Shown here piece by piece: positions 34,192-46,521 of a stretch of DNA of 64,000 nt. The notes below the pieces were generated by a model. That model was not told the DNA's origin and did no database searches. It saw nothing but the letters and a program-made list of their open reading frames with translations. The position numbers and the translations under genes are program-made. Source of the stretch: Leptobrachium leishanense. Its lineage: Eukaryota > Chordata > Amphibia > Anura > Megophryidae. The stretch lies in NCBI GenBank assembly GCA_009667805.1, contig CM019064.1, positions 379,995,120 to 380,059,119 on the forward strand, given 5' to 3'. Positions within the stretch are counted from its first letter, which is position 1; each line of letters begins with the position of its first letter.

Positions 34192-34801
34192 ACATTCGTT
34201 GCGCAAAAACGCATTAACGCAAGGGGAAAAACCCTTCGCGCTGAACGTCACATTACGACGTTCACGCACAAAATGCGCGTTAACGTCTAACGCGAGTGAC
34301 CCTGCGCGAACCAAAGTTCGTGCGCGCATCCCATACTTAACATTGTGAGCGTAAACGCGTTTGTGCGCTGGTACGCGGATGGTATTACAATCCATGCACA
34401 AATTTTAACGAACAACGTTTGCGCGCATAATTTTAACGTCTTTTAAAAGCTGGTGGTAAGTAACTGCAAATCTGAACGTTCTGGCCGAAACCAAATACAC
34501 CAGCCCCAAAAACAAAAATACAGCACAGTGTAGTTACACATTCTACACATACCCAAACAATAAAATTGAGAGGTTGTGCGTCTTTATTATTGCTGCAGCA
34601 TATATACTCAGATTTCTGTGCGCAATGATAATGCGCGTGAGTTTTCGTGCGTATTTTTTATGCGCGATATTTTCGTACGGATGAAAAAATCCGCTCGGAT
34701 TGTAATACCAACCATAATTCCCGCGCGTTTAACGTTTAACGCTGCGTGCAAAAAAAACTGCGCTGCGCAAGCTTTTTTGCGCAAGGAATGTAATAGAACC
34801 C
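34192..34801. mobile_element. PIF-like MITE, GGGCYCTATTAC family
   Basis: Ends GGGCTCTATTACATTCG and GGAATGTAATAGAACCC. CpG-rich interior with AAAAGCTGGTGGTAAG near 34445. The flanks ATA and ATG do not match cleanly. Shorter than its relatives (610 bp), probably by internal deletion. Confidence 0.72.
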
Positions 34802-36598
34802 ATGAACAGGAGAAAACATGCATTACATGCTTATTCTGAAAATATGGAGGAAGAATGACCATATACAGTAAGTGTGCGAGTACCATGCTCCATGACAACA
34901 ATGCAAACATGATTGTTATTTATGTAACAACTACAATTATTTATAAAGCAACATCATATTCCGCAACGCTGTACAGTGGGTGGAACAAACCTTTGTGAAG
35001 GGTAAAGGAAGTAACTGAAACTGAGCTTGCTACTTGCTAGTGTGAAGCGGTATAATTCTATTATGCTATTACACTGCCTAACAGCAAGTAGACTATCCCC
35101 CCAGATTTTTGGGGGTTCCTACATCGGTGGCTGCCAACATCTTGTTGGAAGAGGAGTTGATACTATATCATTGGGGGCAAAAGTTACAATCCGAGCACAG
35201 AAGACAAGTAAGAGACACAGCACTGTAGCAACAGTGGCAAGGTCTTCCATTTAGACCTCACGTTTCTTTATAATATTTTTTATAATGTAACACCTGAGAG
35301 CTGCCTTTGGGGCAGTCATCCTTTATGCTTCTGAAGGTTAAAGTGGGTATACAGCAGTGCCTAGAAATTCTAAATGAGAATGATACCCTGTTAATAAAGG
35401 TCTAACAGTTCTAACATCTAAAGCACATATGCAGCTGTACATAAAGTTTTACCCATTAATCCAAACTTTATGAAAATTATATCCATGGACGAGCCATACC
35501 CAAAATGCGGTAAAAATGTATTTCCTGAATGGAGAAGTGAAATAGTTAACCCTCTATCAGGCAAATAGGGAAATGCCATGACCTGTGGGTCAACAATGGA
35601 TATTGAGACAGCGTGCTTGGGTTGGGTAATAGAATGTTTGGAAGAATAATCAAGGAAAAGGTATTTAGGACCCAGAATCCTTCATGGCCTCTTTCCTCTT
35701 GCACACTTGTTGCCAATTAATTTATTAAGCAACAGGTAAATTCTCAGGCTGCTGACTCCTGGACTGGACAGATGTGTTTAATCAGACTGCTAAGAGCAGG
35801 GCAGGGAGCAGTAACACTTCTAAGAAATACTGTGATTTTCTTTTGATTGTCAGAATCGCTGAATGTTCAGTAAGTGCTCTAATTGAGCTAGGATTCAGTT
35901 TGTAGTTTTTGTTTAATCACCTGCAATAGTGATTCAACCCGAAGTGTGGCATTTGTTCATGATGGAATAAAAGACCTCTTATTTGCACAACTTTAAGTCT
36001 GTGGCTGTCTATACCCTAGAGAACCGTTTTGTTTGGCTGGAACCAAGTATCCTGAGTGGTTGCTGAATCACAATATCAAAGAATCATGTAGGACCAATAT
36101 GTGACCTGACTCTAATTGTCTGCTACCCATAACCTATTCACAGGACCAGTTCAAACTTGACTAGATAATACCTTAATGTCTATATATTTGCATTATTGTT
36201 TACAAAGCACTTGCTATGTAACATATTATATGCTGAATAACATAAGCCATACCTCTCAACTCACTGTATTCTGTTCTATGAAGAGGTTGCCAGCCAAGTA
36301 AGCATTATTACAAAGAGGGCTGTGGAGATAGGCTCCAGCGCCATATCAACTTAAAATGTCACTAGCTACGAGTTCACAAACATATAGCAGGTTTTCTTTA
36401 TGCTCCTCAAAGTTATATCGTCCAGACTAATTAAATAAATTAGAGACAAAATAAATAATTTTTTGTCCCTGGATTCATAGCATATCAGTTTTACAAATGA
36501 CACACTAAAAAAATTGTCATCTACACTTCGAATCCCATCTATCCACGCTAAACATAAATACTGAGGCTTTTAGTTTACGTAAATGTCCATTAAAATTT
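34802..36598. other. No gene seen; small LINE fragment
   Basis: 34921-34995 (CAACTACAATTATTTATAAAG, then CCGCAACGCTGTACAGTGGG) is the minus-strand 3' end of the LINE type at 30344. Near 35930-35975 AACCCGAAGTG is followed by AATAAAAG, a weak relative of the GAAACG repeats. No coding support. Confidence 0.4.
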
Positions 36599-37049
36599 AG
36601 GCTAGGGTCAGACGAGCACATTTTGTACGGACAGTGCGTCCGTGCAGTACTGACGTACTTTCTGACGGAAGACGCAATAGTGGCTACACAGTCTGTTTTT
36701 GTGACTGACGTTATTTTTGACGGATGTAGCAGGGGAAATAAATTAAAATGAAAAAACATTTTGTCCGTCAAAAATGCTGGACGTATAAATGCAGTCTGTC
36801 TGACCACGTTCCATCACTCACACACAAAGCTATGCGGACGTTGCAGACGTGGCGCACTCCACACGTCCGTTCTAGCAATATTACGTTCTTGCCTAACCTG
36901 CGTCTGTTTGCCGCGTCCGTCATGCATCCTCACTTCCGTGCGGACATACTTCGTGTGTGGGGCTCCATTGGTCAGAATGCTATGCTGCCACGGACGTACA
37001 AATGTGCGGCAACACGGACGTGATAACTGCGCTCGTCTGACCCCAGCCT
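36599..37049. mobile_element. CpG-rich MITE, AGGCTAGGGTCAGACGAGC family
   Basis: Ends AGGCTAGGGTCAGACGAGC and GCTCGTCTGACCCCAGCCT. 451 bp, with dense CGT/ACG repeats (CGTCCGT, CGGACGT). Relatives at 49798, 50949 and 56255. No coding frame. Confidence 0.75.
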
Positions 37050-37236
37050 TAAACTCACATGCCAATGTCAAGGCAAACCTATTTAGGTGGTAGCCTAATG
37101 CCATTGAGTTATCTCCACCCACTTTCGGTTCAAAGCCAAAGGTGGGTTTATTTATAACTTGCATTGCCTCAAAATGTGTTGTCCACAACAGCAAACATGA
37201 CTGGGCTGCAAAATCCAGAAAGTAGTTATAAACATA

Positions 37237-37997
37237 AGGGGTTATTCAAAGAGCACTGAACTTGCCACCGAATTGCACCGAACAGTGAATTTCACTATAC
37301 GGTGCAATTTCGTGGCACTTCGACCATTCACAAATCTGTTAATTCGCCAAATACACGCAAAGTGACAGCGAAATACGATGCAGTTCAGTGCAGTTCACCG
37401 TCGTTCGACAGCAGAGATATTGTCCCATTGAGAAGTAATGGTTAATCTATTAACGCCTAACTGCACCGAAATGTTGGTGACATGCCCAGACATTCGATGA
37501 TTCAGTTTGACAGGTTTAATCAGGCGAATCCCATATGATTCAATTTAAAAAAATATTATCGTTCTTTTATTTTTTTATTCAACTCTTTATTCTTTTCATT
37601 TTCAGCAAAAAGCCTTTTTATTTTTTGATATTTTTGTATTTTTTTTTGTGAAATTTTTGATTCAATTTTTTTTTTAAAGGCATGCTTTTTAATTCTTTAA
37701 CACACTGCTTAATTTTTTTTTATAGGGCCTGTCTATCTTTTTTATAGGCTGTTTTTATTTCCACACATTTTCATGCATTTCTATTGCTTTAAACACCTAT
37801 TGAAGAATAGCAGACTTCCAGTTCGGCAGCTGATCGGCTTTTTTCGGCGGCATGTGGCGGCTCCCATTCGGCACCCTTTGGAGACCCTGCAGTGAATACT
37901 CAATTCACCGCAGGGTCGTCAAACTGAAACCCTCGAAGTGCACCGAAGTGCGCCGAACGAAAGAGCACTGAAATTTCGCTGCTCTTTAATTACCCCT
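37237..37997. mobile_element. MITE, AGGGGTTATTCAAAGA family, copy 2
   Basis: Ends AGGGGTTATTCAAAGAGCAC and GAGCACTGAAATTTCGCTGC...TACCCCT, bounded by CATA on each side (37233-37236 and 37998-38001). The 4-bp match may be chance. AT-rich core. It lies 40 bp upstream of another MITE. Confidence 0.65.
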
Positions 37998-38036
37998 CAT
38001 AAAATCTGTCCTTTGCTCCTTTCCCTGAAGCAGTAG

Positions 38037-38920
38037 CAGGGTTATCCAAAGAGATCCGAATGGCTGGAGAAAGGTAACCGAACGCTGAAAATCAGCGTTC
38101 GGTTACCTTTCTTGGCCATTCGACTATCCAGAGAGCAGGCAATTCGCCAAATCCTGGCGAATTGCCTGCACATACGGTGCCTGTTCGGTGCCTGTTCGAG
38201 GGCAGTGAAATCCCCATAAAAAAGCACTGCTTCGGCTATTCAGAGAACACAAACCAGCAGTGAAAGGTTCCCGAAATGCCCTGTCATTCGGTGGTTTAAT
38301 TCGGCAAGTTTATTCAGGAGAATCCCATAGGCTTCAATGTTAAAAATATTCCCGTTTTAACTCAATATCTAATAAACCATTCATTATAAAATTCTGCAGT
38401 AAAGAGTCTCTTTATATATAGTTTTTTTAGGATATTTTAAGCATTTTTCTGGATTTTTTTTAAGTTTACTTATTTTTCTGTAACAGCCCTTTTTATTATC
38501 ATTCCTTGGACCTCATATGTAAATTTCAGGCATTTTTGTTCAGTAGTTCCTTTGCAAACATCGTTTCACTTTTCAAACATTCAAGCGAACTGTTTCTTTA
38601 ATTTATTCACTGCCTTTGTCTGCGGTCTCGGCTTTTTCCGGCAGCTTCGCTGCGTGTGATCGGCTCCTGCTCGGGTTTTTCCGGCGTTTTCGGTGAGTTA
38701 ATCCAGATGTTTTTGTGGGTTTTCGGCGTGCATTCGCCAGGTTTTGCAGTTAGTTTTCGTCAGGTTTGCGGCAGCTTTTCCCTGCAATTCGGGGACCCTG
38801 TGGTGCTTGCTGAATACACCGCAGGGTCGCCGAAATGGGATCGTCAAAACAAATCGAATTGAAGAGAACAAAAAGTCACTGAACGTGCGGTGACTTTTCG
38901 ATTCTCTTTGAATTACCCTG
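38037..38920 (+). mobile_element. PIF/Harbinger-like MITE, CAGGGTTATTC family, copy 2
   Basis: Same orientation as copy 1, with 3-bp TAG duplications (38034-38036 and 38921-38923). Both terminal hairpins are conserved: GAAAGGTAACCGAACGCTGA with its complement, and AAAGTCACTG with CGGTGACTTT. 884 bp. Confidence 0.8.
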
Positions 38921-38923
38921 TAG

Positions 38924-39632
38924 GACTAAAGCACAGGAATGTTTTTATGTGTTTAGAACCATTTTTACAAATGGGATAAAAACAACCCATCCTCCTGACA
39001 AACAAAAATAGGATGATAGTGTGGATGAACTCTTCCTAATTAAAATGTCTCCTTGTATTAGTGCTCAAACGCGAAGCAAACGGCATGCATTATTACCCTC
39101 ACGAGAGCCCTGATAACTGAAGACGAGAAGGCCTTAATAACAATTACAGAATAAGATTAGAGCTAATAATCCTGCTACATTTCAAGAAATGAAAAAGGAT
39201 TTTAAACATGTGGTAAAATCTATAATTGGGCAAATAAATCTGACACAATTGATGTGAGAAGACAATAATGTGTAAATATAAAGAAAAAAGCAAGACCACC
39301 CATGGGGGATTACTGATCTGTGGTAAGCGTCCTCGGGAGTCAGGTGGCGGTGATAGACATTGTGTAAATCTGTTAACAACAACACCCTCAGATTGTCATA
39401 ATGTATTCTTTAGAGCAAGTACTTTGCAAGAGATTGCTTGTTTTTTAATGCTACATATCAAATTGATTACCTCTTTTTTCTCCATAAAAACCAAAGAAAT
39501 CAAAACAAAGAAGGGACTGAGTGTTTGAAATCAATGTTCTGTATGCTGTAAGAAAGGGAATAATGAAGTATAATGATGGTCAAAACATACAAAAGACTTT
39601 GGTTTCTCCCTTTCAGGGACAGCTATATTTAA
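38924..39632. other. No gene seen
   Basis: AT-rich, without repeat boundaries or coding support. Confidence 0.4.
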
Positions 39633-40079
39633 AGAGATACTATAGGGTTAAACTAGGAGGGGATAGGAAATGAAGTGGTTAAACATTCACCCCTCTTGAT
39701 CCCCCTCTACACTCCCACCTCCTTTTTAACCCTTTAGCTTCATATAAAAATTCAACTTATTCCAACACTGGTCTCCCTCTGACCTCTTCAGGACATGACA
39801 TTCCTGTCACATGATGACAGGGAGCTGGATGATTGAGCCAATCCAGTGGCTCTCAATGGCAGAAGGCTTTGAGAGCGACTGGATGGGGCTGGTTCCCAAA
39901 CATCCGGAAGTCCTGTTACTTGAGTCCAGAGCTCACGTTCTTAGCAGGATTAAGCCCATGCATTCCGAAGGAAAATCAGACCCACAGATTTTCCACAAAG
40001 AGGGGAGATGGAGCAGGGACCTCACAGCCTCACGGTCACTCAGATAACATTGAGTGTTCACACAGTGTAGAGTGTCCCT
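39633..40079. mobile_element. TTAA-flanked MITE, AGRGAYACTVTA ends
   Basis: Exact TTAA at 39629-39632 and 40080-40083. Ends AGAGATACTATAGGG and GTGTAGAGTGTCCCT are imperfect inverted repeats. A similar element is at 61541-62112. No transposase. Confidence 0.72.
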
Positions 40080-40083
40080 TTAA

Positions 40084-41772
40084 CTGAGATATTTTTGCAT
40101 TGCCTACCTGAGCTTTTGTCTTTTTACAAACGAGCTAGTGTACCCTTCAAAGTCACCCATTAAATGACCATCATCATTAACCCAAGAGAGGCCCATCTTC
40201 AGTCCGACATGGGAAAAATTAAGGAAAGAGCTTCCTCACATGTAGTAAATGAAGAAACACGAATAGCTACCTGGCAAGGGGTAAAGTCCATGAATATGGA
40301 ATATTATAGAAATAAAAATGTGTAAGACGCAAAAGAAACTTAAAAGCACTTTTAAAAGCAGCACAATTCCACTCAAATTTATGATATAAACATTTAAATA
40401 CACAACTTTTTTCTACCATGATAATGTGACGTTAACTCCGCAGCTATAGTGATGTGTAGTTATGGCGTGAGATAAGTCAGAGTCGAAGGACTAGATTCAA
40501 TTACCTGACAAAACATTTATTATAGGGTTTTATCTCGAAATTTTCTATTGCAGTTCATGAAAGAATTTGTATTCAATTACCCGAGCTAATTGAATCAGCC
40601 TTTGTGGACATATTTATTAAGGCAAATCTAGGGCGATTCTTCTTTTTTTTTATTTATATATATATAATTTGACTTTTTATTAGTTTCCAAAAATAATCAG
40701 GAGAGGGGTACAGAAAAGATGGAGGTGGGGAGGGGGGGATTACAACTGGAAGTCCACACAATAAACTGTGCTTACAAAAATAAGAATAGACCAGTCATTA
40801 AACTATAAAGTCATACAAAAAAATCTAGAGGAAATAAACATTTGAGTCAACAATTAGCAGAGATAGAAAGTTAGCCTTTTAATTGATGGGGTACATATCC
40901 CAAAGTAAAAATGCTGATTATATAATAACACAATAGGGTATCTGGATGACTAAATAACTCAAGAGTGCTGTATATTTTAAAATCCACCGGTATTCTGATA
41001 GCGCAAAACATTTAAGTGAGAACACTGTAAATCACGTAAAAGACGAGAAACGCAGGTCATAGATCTAATAAACATGTACACATAATTACAATAGATTCTA
41101 TAGAAGATACTTATGTTTTGAGGTGAATTTTTCTCTTGTTGCGAATAATGGGCCTCCGAATATGCGTTCTCTATACGCTTTAGCCATACAACGTTTGGCC
41201 GAACTGCAGACGAAATCCCGTGATGGAAACTGAAGCTGGATGGAAGGAGTTAACACTGCCGACTCGTTGGGTGAGTAAAATCGGAAATTATTTCATAAAA
41301 GCATACAGAAATAAAATGAGCTCTATTCAATATGAGACTAAAAAAATTAGTAGGTGGGATACGCGTTTCGCCGAACGTAATGTCGGCTTCATCAGTCCCA
41401 AAATAAAGTGCTGTATATAGGCTATTCCCTTTATAACCAGACACTTATAAATAATATAAAAGCAACAGCACACCAACATAAATACAAAATTTTATTAATT
41501 TATATTCTTAAAAATATATATTATTATATACTGTTTGTATAAACTATATTACTTACATCTATTGCACCATTATGAATTACAGGTGCATTTTTGTATATAT
41601 CATGGAATAATTTTAGCATTAATTTTACCTATAGTATGCTCGCTTTATTTATTTATTTATCTATTTATCATATGTGTATGTATTGTATGTTACTTTTACT
41701 CATAGTATCACAATATATCTGGGTTTAGAATCTTCTGCCACCGGTAACTTGGTTATGCTGTCAAAAGATAAA
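40084..41772. other. No gene seen; possible LINE 3' end and hammerhead-like motif
   Basis: 40640-40760 (TTTGACTTTTTATTAGTTTC, AGGAGAGGGGTACAGAAAAG, G-rich run) looks like the minus-strand 3' end of an L1-type LINE, but this is weak. The hammerhead-like motif at 41355-41400 is listed separately. The remainder is AT-rich. Confidence 0.4.
41355..41400 (-). ncRNA. Hammerhead ribozyme-like motif, minimal helix III
   Basis: Minus strand: helix I TGGGA (41396-41400) with TCCCA (41355-41359). Core CTGATGA (41389-41395), one extra A, helix II GCCGA/TCGGC with an 8-nt loop, GAA (41367-41369), helix III as the palindrome ACGCGT (41361-41366), and A at the cleavage position (41360). Helix III has no loop, so it would work best between two molecules. 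The only departure from consensus is the extra A between core and helix II, also present at 13978 and 18745. Confidence 0.65.
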
Positions 41773-42497
41773 GGGCTCTATTACATTCTCCGCGCAAATT
41801 CATACGTGCAGCGCAATTTTTTTTGCGCGCAGCGTTAAACGTTAACGTGTGTAAATTAACGCTGGTATTACAATCCGAGCGCATTTTTTCATCCGTCCGA
41901 AAATATTGCGTGTAAAAAACACGTGCGAAAACAAGCGCAAACTAACGCTGCGTGCAGAAATCGGTGGGCAGACAGTTTTTTCACGTGATTCAGCCAATCT
42001 GAATTAAGAACCACAATTGTCTCACGTTCAGTTTTTGCTCTTGTCAAAATCAATCTTATATATATGCAGCAGCAATAATAAAAACACGCACAACCTCTCT
42101 ATTTTATTTTTTGGGTATGTGTAGAATGTGTAACTATACTGTGCTGTATTTTTTTTTTCGTGCTGGTGTATTTGGTTTTGGCCAGAACGTTCCGCTTTGC
42201 AGTTACCACCAGCTTTTCAAAGACGTTAAAATTATGCGCGCAAACGTCGTCCGGAAAATTTGCGCATCGATTGTAACACCAGCAGCGTACCAGCGCACAA
42301 ACGCATTTGCGCTCACAATGTTAAGTATGGGATGTGCGCACGAACCTTCACTCGCGCAGGGTAACTCGCATTAGACGTTAACGCGCATTTTGTGCACAAA
42401 CGTCGTAATTTGACGTTCAGTGCGAATGTTTTTTCCCCTTCCGTTAATGCGTTTTTGCGCACGCGCACATTTTTGCGCGAAGACTGTAATAGAGCCC
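41773..42497. mobile_element. PIF-like MITE, GGGCYCTATTAC family
   Basis: Ends GGGCTCTATTACATTC and GACTGTAATAGAGCCC, with AAA on each side (41770-41772 and 42498-42500). CpG-rich, with the family motif in reverse orientation near 42199-42217 (TTACCACCAGCTTTT). Confidence 0.8.
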
Positions 42498-42530
42498 AAA
42501 GAATTTCTTGAGTCTTAAAATGTATATTAA

Positions 42531-43689
42531 CCACTTCAATGCGGTGGACGCGCTCAGCGCGTCCAACCGCATTGGTACTTGGCTGCGGAGGACCCGCTCA
42601 GCGCGTCCTCCCTTTGCAGCCCGCGATCAGCCGGTATTCCGGCTGATCGCTCGGCCCCCCGGTGCGGGCTGACATCATCGATGTCAGCCCAACCTCCGGG
42701 ACCCCGGCGGGCACGATAGGCATCATCGCGCATGCGCGATGACATCTATTTCAGGCACCCCCCCCCCCCCCGCCATTGCAGGGAAGGTGCCTGAAGGGGA
42801 GGGGGGAGGTCCTTCGGACCTCTCCCCCTCCCCATCCGTGCGGGCCAGCGATTAAAGGCAGGCACCGCCTGGAAGGGCACAGCCTGCCCTTCCAAGCGGC
42901 GGCTGTCTTTAACCCCTAGGGGGCTGGATCGCGATATGGCGCCAACATGCGCTGTATCGTGGTCCCCTCCCGGAGCTGGCCGACACCTTGGATGTAGGCC
43001 AAGCTTCCGGGATATCCCCCTAATGACTGGCGTCATCGCGCAGAGCGCGATGGCACCAGTTTTTAAATTAACCCCTTGCTCCCTTGCTGCCACCTATAGT
43101 GGAGATAGGGGGTTCCAATGAACCCCCTATCTCCCGATCTGTGACAGCTAGGGGTTAATGTTTACTATCATTGGAACGGCCAGAGCGTGGCCTTTCCAAT
43201 GATACCAAACATGACCATGTAAAAAGTAAAAAAAAAAATCTAAATAAAAATAAAATTAAAAAATTTTTAAAAAAATGTTTTTTTTTTTTTTTTTTTAATT
43301 TATTAGTGCAACAATATTGTTCCCATTTCAATTATAATGTGAACAATGATGCTGCACTAACGATTTTTTCTATGGGGGGGCGTTTGCTAAAAAACACGGA
43401 ATTTTCCCCAAAAAAAGTAACGATTCCTCATTTCTAATTTTTTTAACAAGCGCATCCCATAGAAAATATAACCGCAAACGATCGCATTTTAAAATGTGAA
43501 AAAAAACAATGACATGACATAACGTATACATATAATAATGACATATTATGAATCTGCCAGAAAGAACGATATATAATATGTCCGGGTCATATATTAAAAT
43601 AAGGCTTCAAAACGCGTTTAAACATGATGAGCGAAACCGGTAAAAATGAGCTTAGCACAGAGGTGGGAAAAGGCTCAGCAGCGAAAGGG
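42531..43689. mobile_element. TTAA-flanked (piggyBac-like) non-autonomous element, copy 2
   Basis: TTAA at 42527-42530 and 43690-43693, ends CCACTTCAATGCGG and CAGCGAAAGGG. Reverse orientation relative to 10745-11786. The left end holds two hairpins on GCGCTCAGCGCGTC. A C run lies at about 42756-42770. The GC-rich half and the AT-rich half have sharply different composition. Confidence 0.8.
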
Positions 43690-43693
43690 TTAA

Positions 43694-45525
43694 TGAATGC
43701 TGAAAGAGAATGAACGGCAAGCCAGCGGATACTAATACAGTTTATTCTCTTGTAAATGCAGTTAAACTAGGTTGTGATCTGAAAATATAGGAATATTTGA
43801 GTAGTGGTAAGAATGCTACGGACAAAAATGGGTGGCAGAATCCATATGCTGCTGAAAATCAGTGCACCAGCAATTGCAAAACCTGTCGCAACCCTGATTA
43901 ATGAATCACTGGCGACTAGATACATACCCAAACTCTGGAAGACCGCAAGGGTGGTACCTATCCATAAAAGTGGAGACAATACTTTGGTATCCAACTACCG
44001 CCCAATATCACTGCTCCCTGTAATGTCAAAAATTCTGGAAAAATGTGTCTACACTCAATTACGTGATTATTATCAGTATCAGAACTATTTAACCCCAGAT
44101 CAATCAGGCTTTCGTCCAAACCATTCAACTACAACTGCCCTTTTAAAAGTTTGTAATGATATCCAAGCTGGCATGGAACAAGGAAATCTAACTGGAGCCA
44201 TCTTCCTTGATTTTGCCAAGGCTTTTGACACAGTAGACCATGGCATCCTATTACAAAAACTTAAGAACTCTGGTATTGGTGATAGCACGTTAACCTGGTT
44301 CCAATCCTATGTGTCTGATAGGTCTCAATTTGTGTCCATTTCTGACAGCACTTCCCTCCCCCTCCCAGTCACATGTGGTGTACCACAAGGCTCGATACTT
44401 GGCCCCCTGTTATTCACAATATTCATAAACGATCTGCCCAATGTCTGCAAAGCTTCAACTGTACACATGTACGCAGACGACACTGTAATCTATACCAGCA
44501 AACCAAATCTCCCACAGCTGGAGGCAGTGCTGCAAGAACAATTCACAGGGGTAGAAAAGTGGATCGCAAATAACAAACTTTTTCTAAATACTGACAAAAC
44601 TGTTACAATGCTCTTTGGAACCGCACCTAAACTACACAAATTGCAAACACCCCATCTATGTGTCAGGACAAAATCAAATGGCACGCTGACCACAGTCACT
44701 TCTCTCAAATACCTAGGTATGTGGTTAGACCCAAATCTATCTTTTGGCACCCACATCGAAAAACTCTCATCTAAACTCTACCCCAAACTAGGTGCCCAGT
44801 ACAGAAACAAATCCTGCCTGAGCCCCGCGGTAAGAAAGCAGATTGTACAACAAATGCTTATGCCAGCCATTGAATATGGAGATGTAGTGTATGCAGCCGC
44901 CCCACAAACACACCTCCAGAAACTTACTACATTGTATAACTCATTCTGTCGCTTTGTGCTACAATGTAACTACATGACACACCATTGTGACATGTTAAAA
45001 GAACTAAACTGGCCATCACTGGACTCTAGACGCACCCTTCACCTTTCCAACCTGGTGTTTAAGAGCTTTTCTGGGAAGCTACCACCCTACCTGAATATGC
45101 TGCTTCCCCCGGCAGTTCCCTCATCCTATAACCTCAGATCCAGGACCAGCACCTTACTTGCAATACCGCAATACAAAAAGAAAATGGCTCGATCCTCATT
45201 TTCCTACAGAGCACCACAATTATGGAATAACCTCCCAGACACCGTCAAATCTTCCCCCACTCTAAAGTCCCTTAAGACTTCCCTATTAACATACCTCAAT
45301 ACAAAATTCACCTGTAAACATGTAACATAATGACTTTATTTCCTCCATATTTATTTTTTCTGTTAATCTGTATATTTGGTCTTGTGTTAATTTCTTGCAT
45401 TTTGCTATTTTGTATTTCTGTAACCACTCAATGTTCTCGAACCCAGGACATACTTGAAAACGAGAGAAATCTCAATGTATCCTTCCTGGTAAAATCCTTT
45501 TATAAATAAATAAATAAATAAAATA
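43694..45525 (+). mobile_element. L2-type LINE, 5'-truncated
   Basis: Reverse-transcriptase frame (43804-45330), a 3' UTR of about 190 bases and a tail of AAAT units (about 45503-45523). The UTR ends ATCTCAATGTATCCTTCCTG, then GTAAAATCC. This resembles the 3' end of fish and amphibian L2 elements, where the terminal stem is recognised by the LINE's own RT. The endonuclease and N-terminal part are missing. It starts right at the TTAA element's end, so that junction may mark the truncation point. Confidence 0.85.
43804..45330 (+). CDS. LINE reverse transcriptase (partial ORF2, L2 clade)
   Basis: 508 codons without a stop. RT would copy LINE RNA into DNA at a nicked target. Visible motifs: YRPISLLPVMSKILEK, GFRPNHSTTTALL, motif A IFLDFAKAFDTVDH (Asp136 is the likely catalytic residue), VPQGSILGPLLFTIF, motif C MYADDTVIY (residues 222-230, YADD 223-226) and LKYLGMWLD. 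The C-terminal region has YNSFCRFVL and LWNNLPDTVKSSP. The first 20 or so residues are probably out of the original frame, because the sequence around KISAPAIAKP is the first that reads like the family. The family protein is about twice as long and begins with an AP endonuclease, absent here. The intact frame suggests a young copy. Confidence 0.85.
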   Translation: MVRMLRTKMGGRIHMLLKISAPAIAKPVATLINESLATRYIPKLWKTARVVPIHKSGDNTLVSNYRPISLLPVMSKILEKCVYTQLRDYYQYQNYLTPDQSGFRPNHSTTTALLKVCNDIQAGMEQGNLTGAIFLDFAKAFDTVDHGILLQKLKNSGIGDSTLTWFQSYVSDRSQFVSISDSTSLPLPVTCGVPQGSILGPLLFTIFINDLPNVCKASTVHMYADDTVIYTSKPNLPQLEAVLQEQFTGVEKWIANNKLFLNTDKTVTMLFGTAPKLHKLQTPHLCVRTKSNGTLTTVTSLKYLGMWLDPNLSFGTHIEKLSSKLYPKLGAQYRNKSCLSPAVRKQIVQQMLMPAIEYGDVVYAAAPQTHLQKLTTLYNSFCRFVLQCNYMTHHCDMLKELNWPSLDSRRTLHLSNLVFKSFSGKLPPYLNMLLPPAVPSSYNLRSRTSTLLAIPQYKKKMARSSFSYRAPQLWNNLPDTVKSSPTLKSLKTSLLTYLNTKFTCKHVT

Positions 45526-45623
45526 TACAACACAAATGCAATCTGCTAGTATGCACTTAATATCTAGGGAGGCAACTAATGGAGGTCAGACCATAAGAGA
45601 TTCCTCCAACCAATAGAAATCTA

Positions 45624-46521
45624 CAGGGTTATCCAAAGAGATTCGAAAAGTCACCGCACGTTCGGTGACTTTTCGTTCTCTTCAATTCGGTTCCTTTTGC
45701 CGATTGCATTTCGGTGACCCTGCGGTGTATTCAGCAAACAGCACAGGGTCCCCGAATTGCAGGGAAAAGCTGCCGCAAACCTGACGAAAACTCACCGAAT
45801 GCACGCTGAAAACAAGCAAAAACATCTGGATTAACCTTCGAAAAAGCCGAACAGGAGCCGAAAGGGAGCCGAATCACACAGAGCCGAAGCAGCTGTGACG
45901 TAGAGGAGGCAGTGAATAAATTAGAAAAACCATTTGTATGAATCTGGGAAAATGAAACGCTGTTTGCAAAGAAACTACTGAGCGAAAAAGTCTGAAATTT
46001 TCACAGGAGGTCCAGGGGATGATAATAAAGAGGGCTGTTACAAAAAAAATAAGTAAACTGAAAAAAAAATAAAAAAAATCGGACTTTTAAAAAAAAAAAA
46101 AACAATCAGAAAAATGCTTAAAGTATCCTAAAAAATCTATAAATAAAGAGACTTTTTGCTGCAGAATTTTATAATGAGCGGTTTATTAGATATTGAATTA
46201 AAACGGGAATATTTTTAACATTGAAGCCTATGGGATTCTCCTGAATAAACCTGCCGAATTAAACCACCGAATGGCAGGGCATTAGGGGAACCTTTCACTG
46301 CTGGTTTGTGTTCTCTGAATAGCCGAAGCAGTACTTTTTCATGGGGATTTCACTGCCCTCGAACAGGGACCGAACAGGCACCGTATGTGCAGGCAATTCG
46401 CCAGGATTTGGCGAATTGCCTGCTCTCTGGATAGCCGAATGGCCAGGAAAGGTAACCGAACGCTGATTTTCAGCGTTCGGTTACCTTTCTCAAGCAATTC
46501 GGATCTCTTTGGATAACCCTG
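45624..46521 (-). mobile_element. PIF/Harbinger-like MITE, CAGGGTTATTC family, copy 3
   Basis: Reverse orientation to copies 1 and 2. It begins CAGGGTTATCCAAAGAGATT and ends AATCTCTTTGGATAACCCTG-like. Both hairpins are present (AAAAGTCACCG at 45648, and GAAAGGTAACCGAACGCTGA with its complement near 46447-46489). The flanks CTA and ATT do not match, so the duplication is lost or the ends have been altered. 898 bp. Confidence 0.78.
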
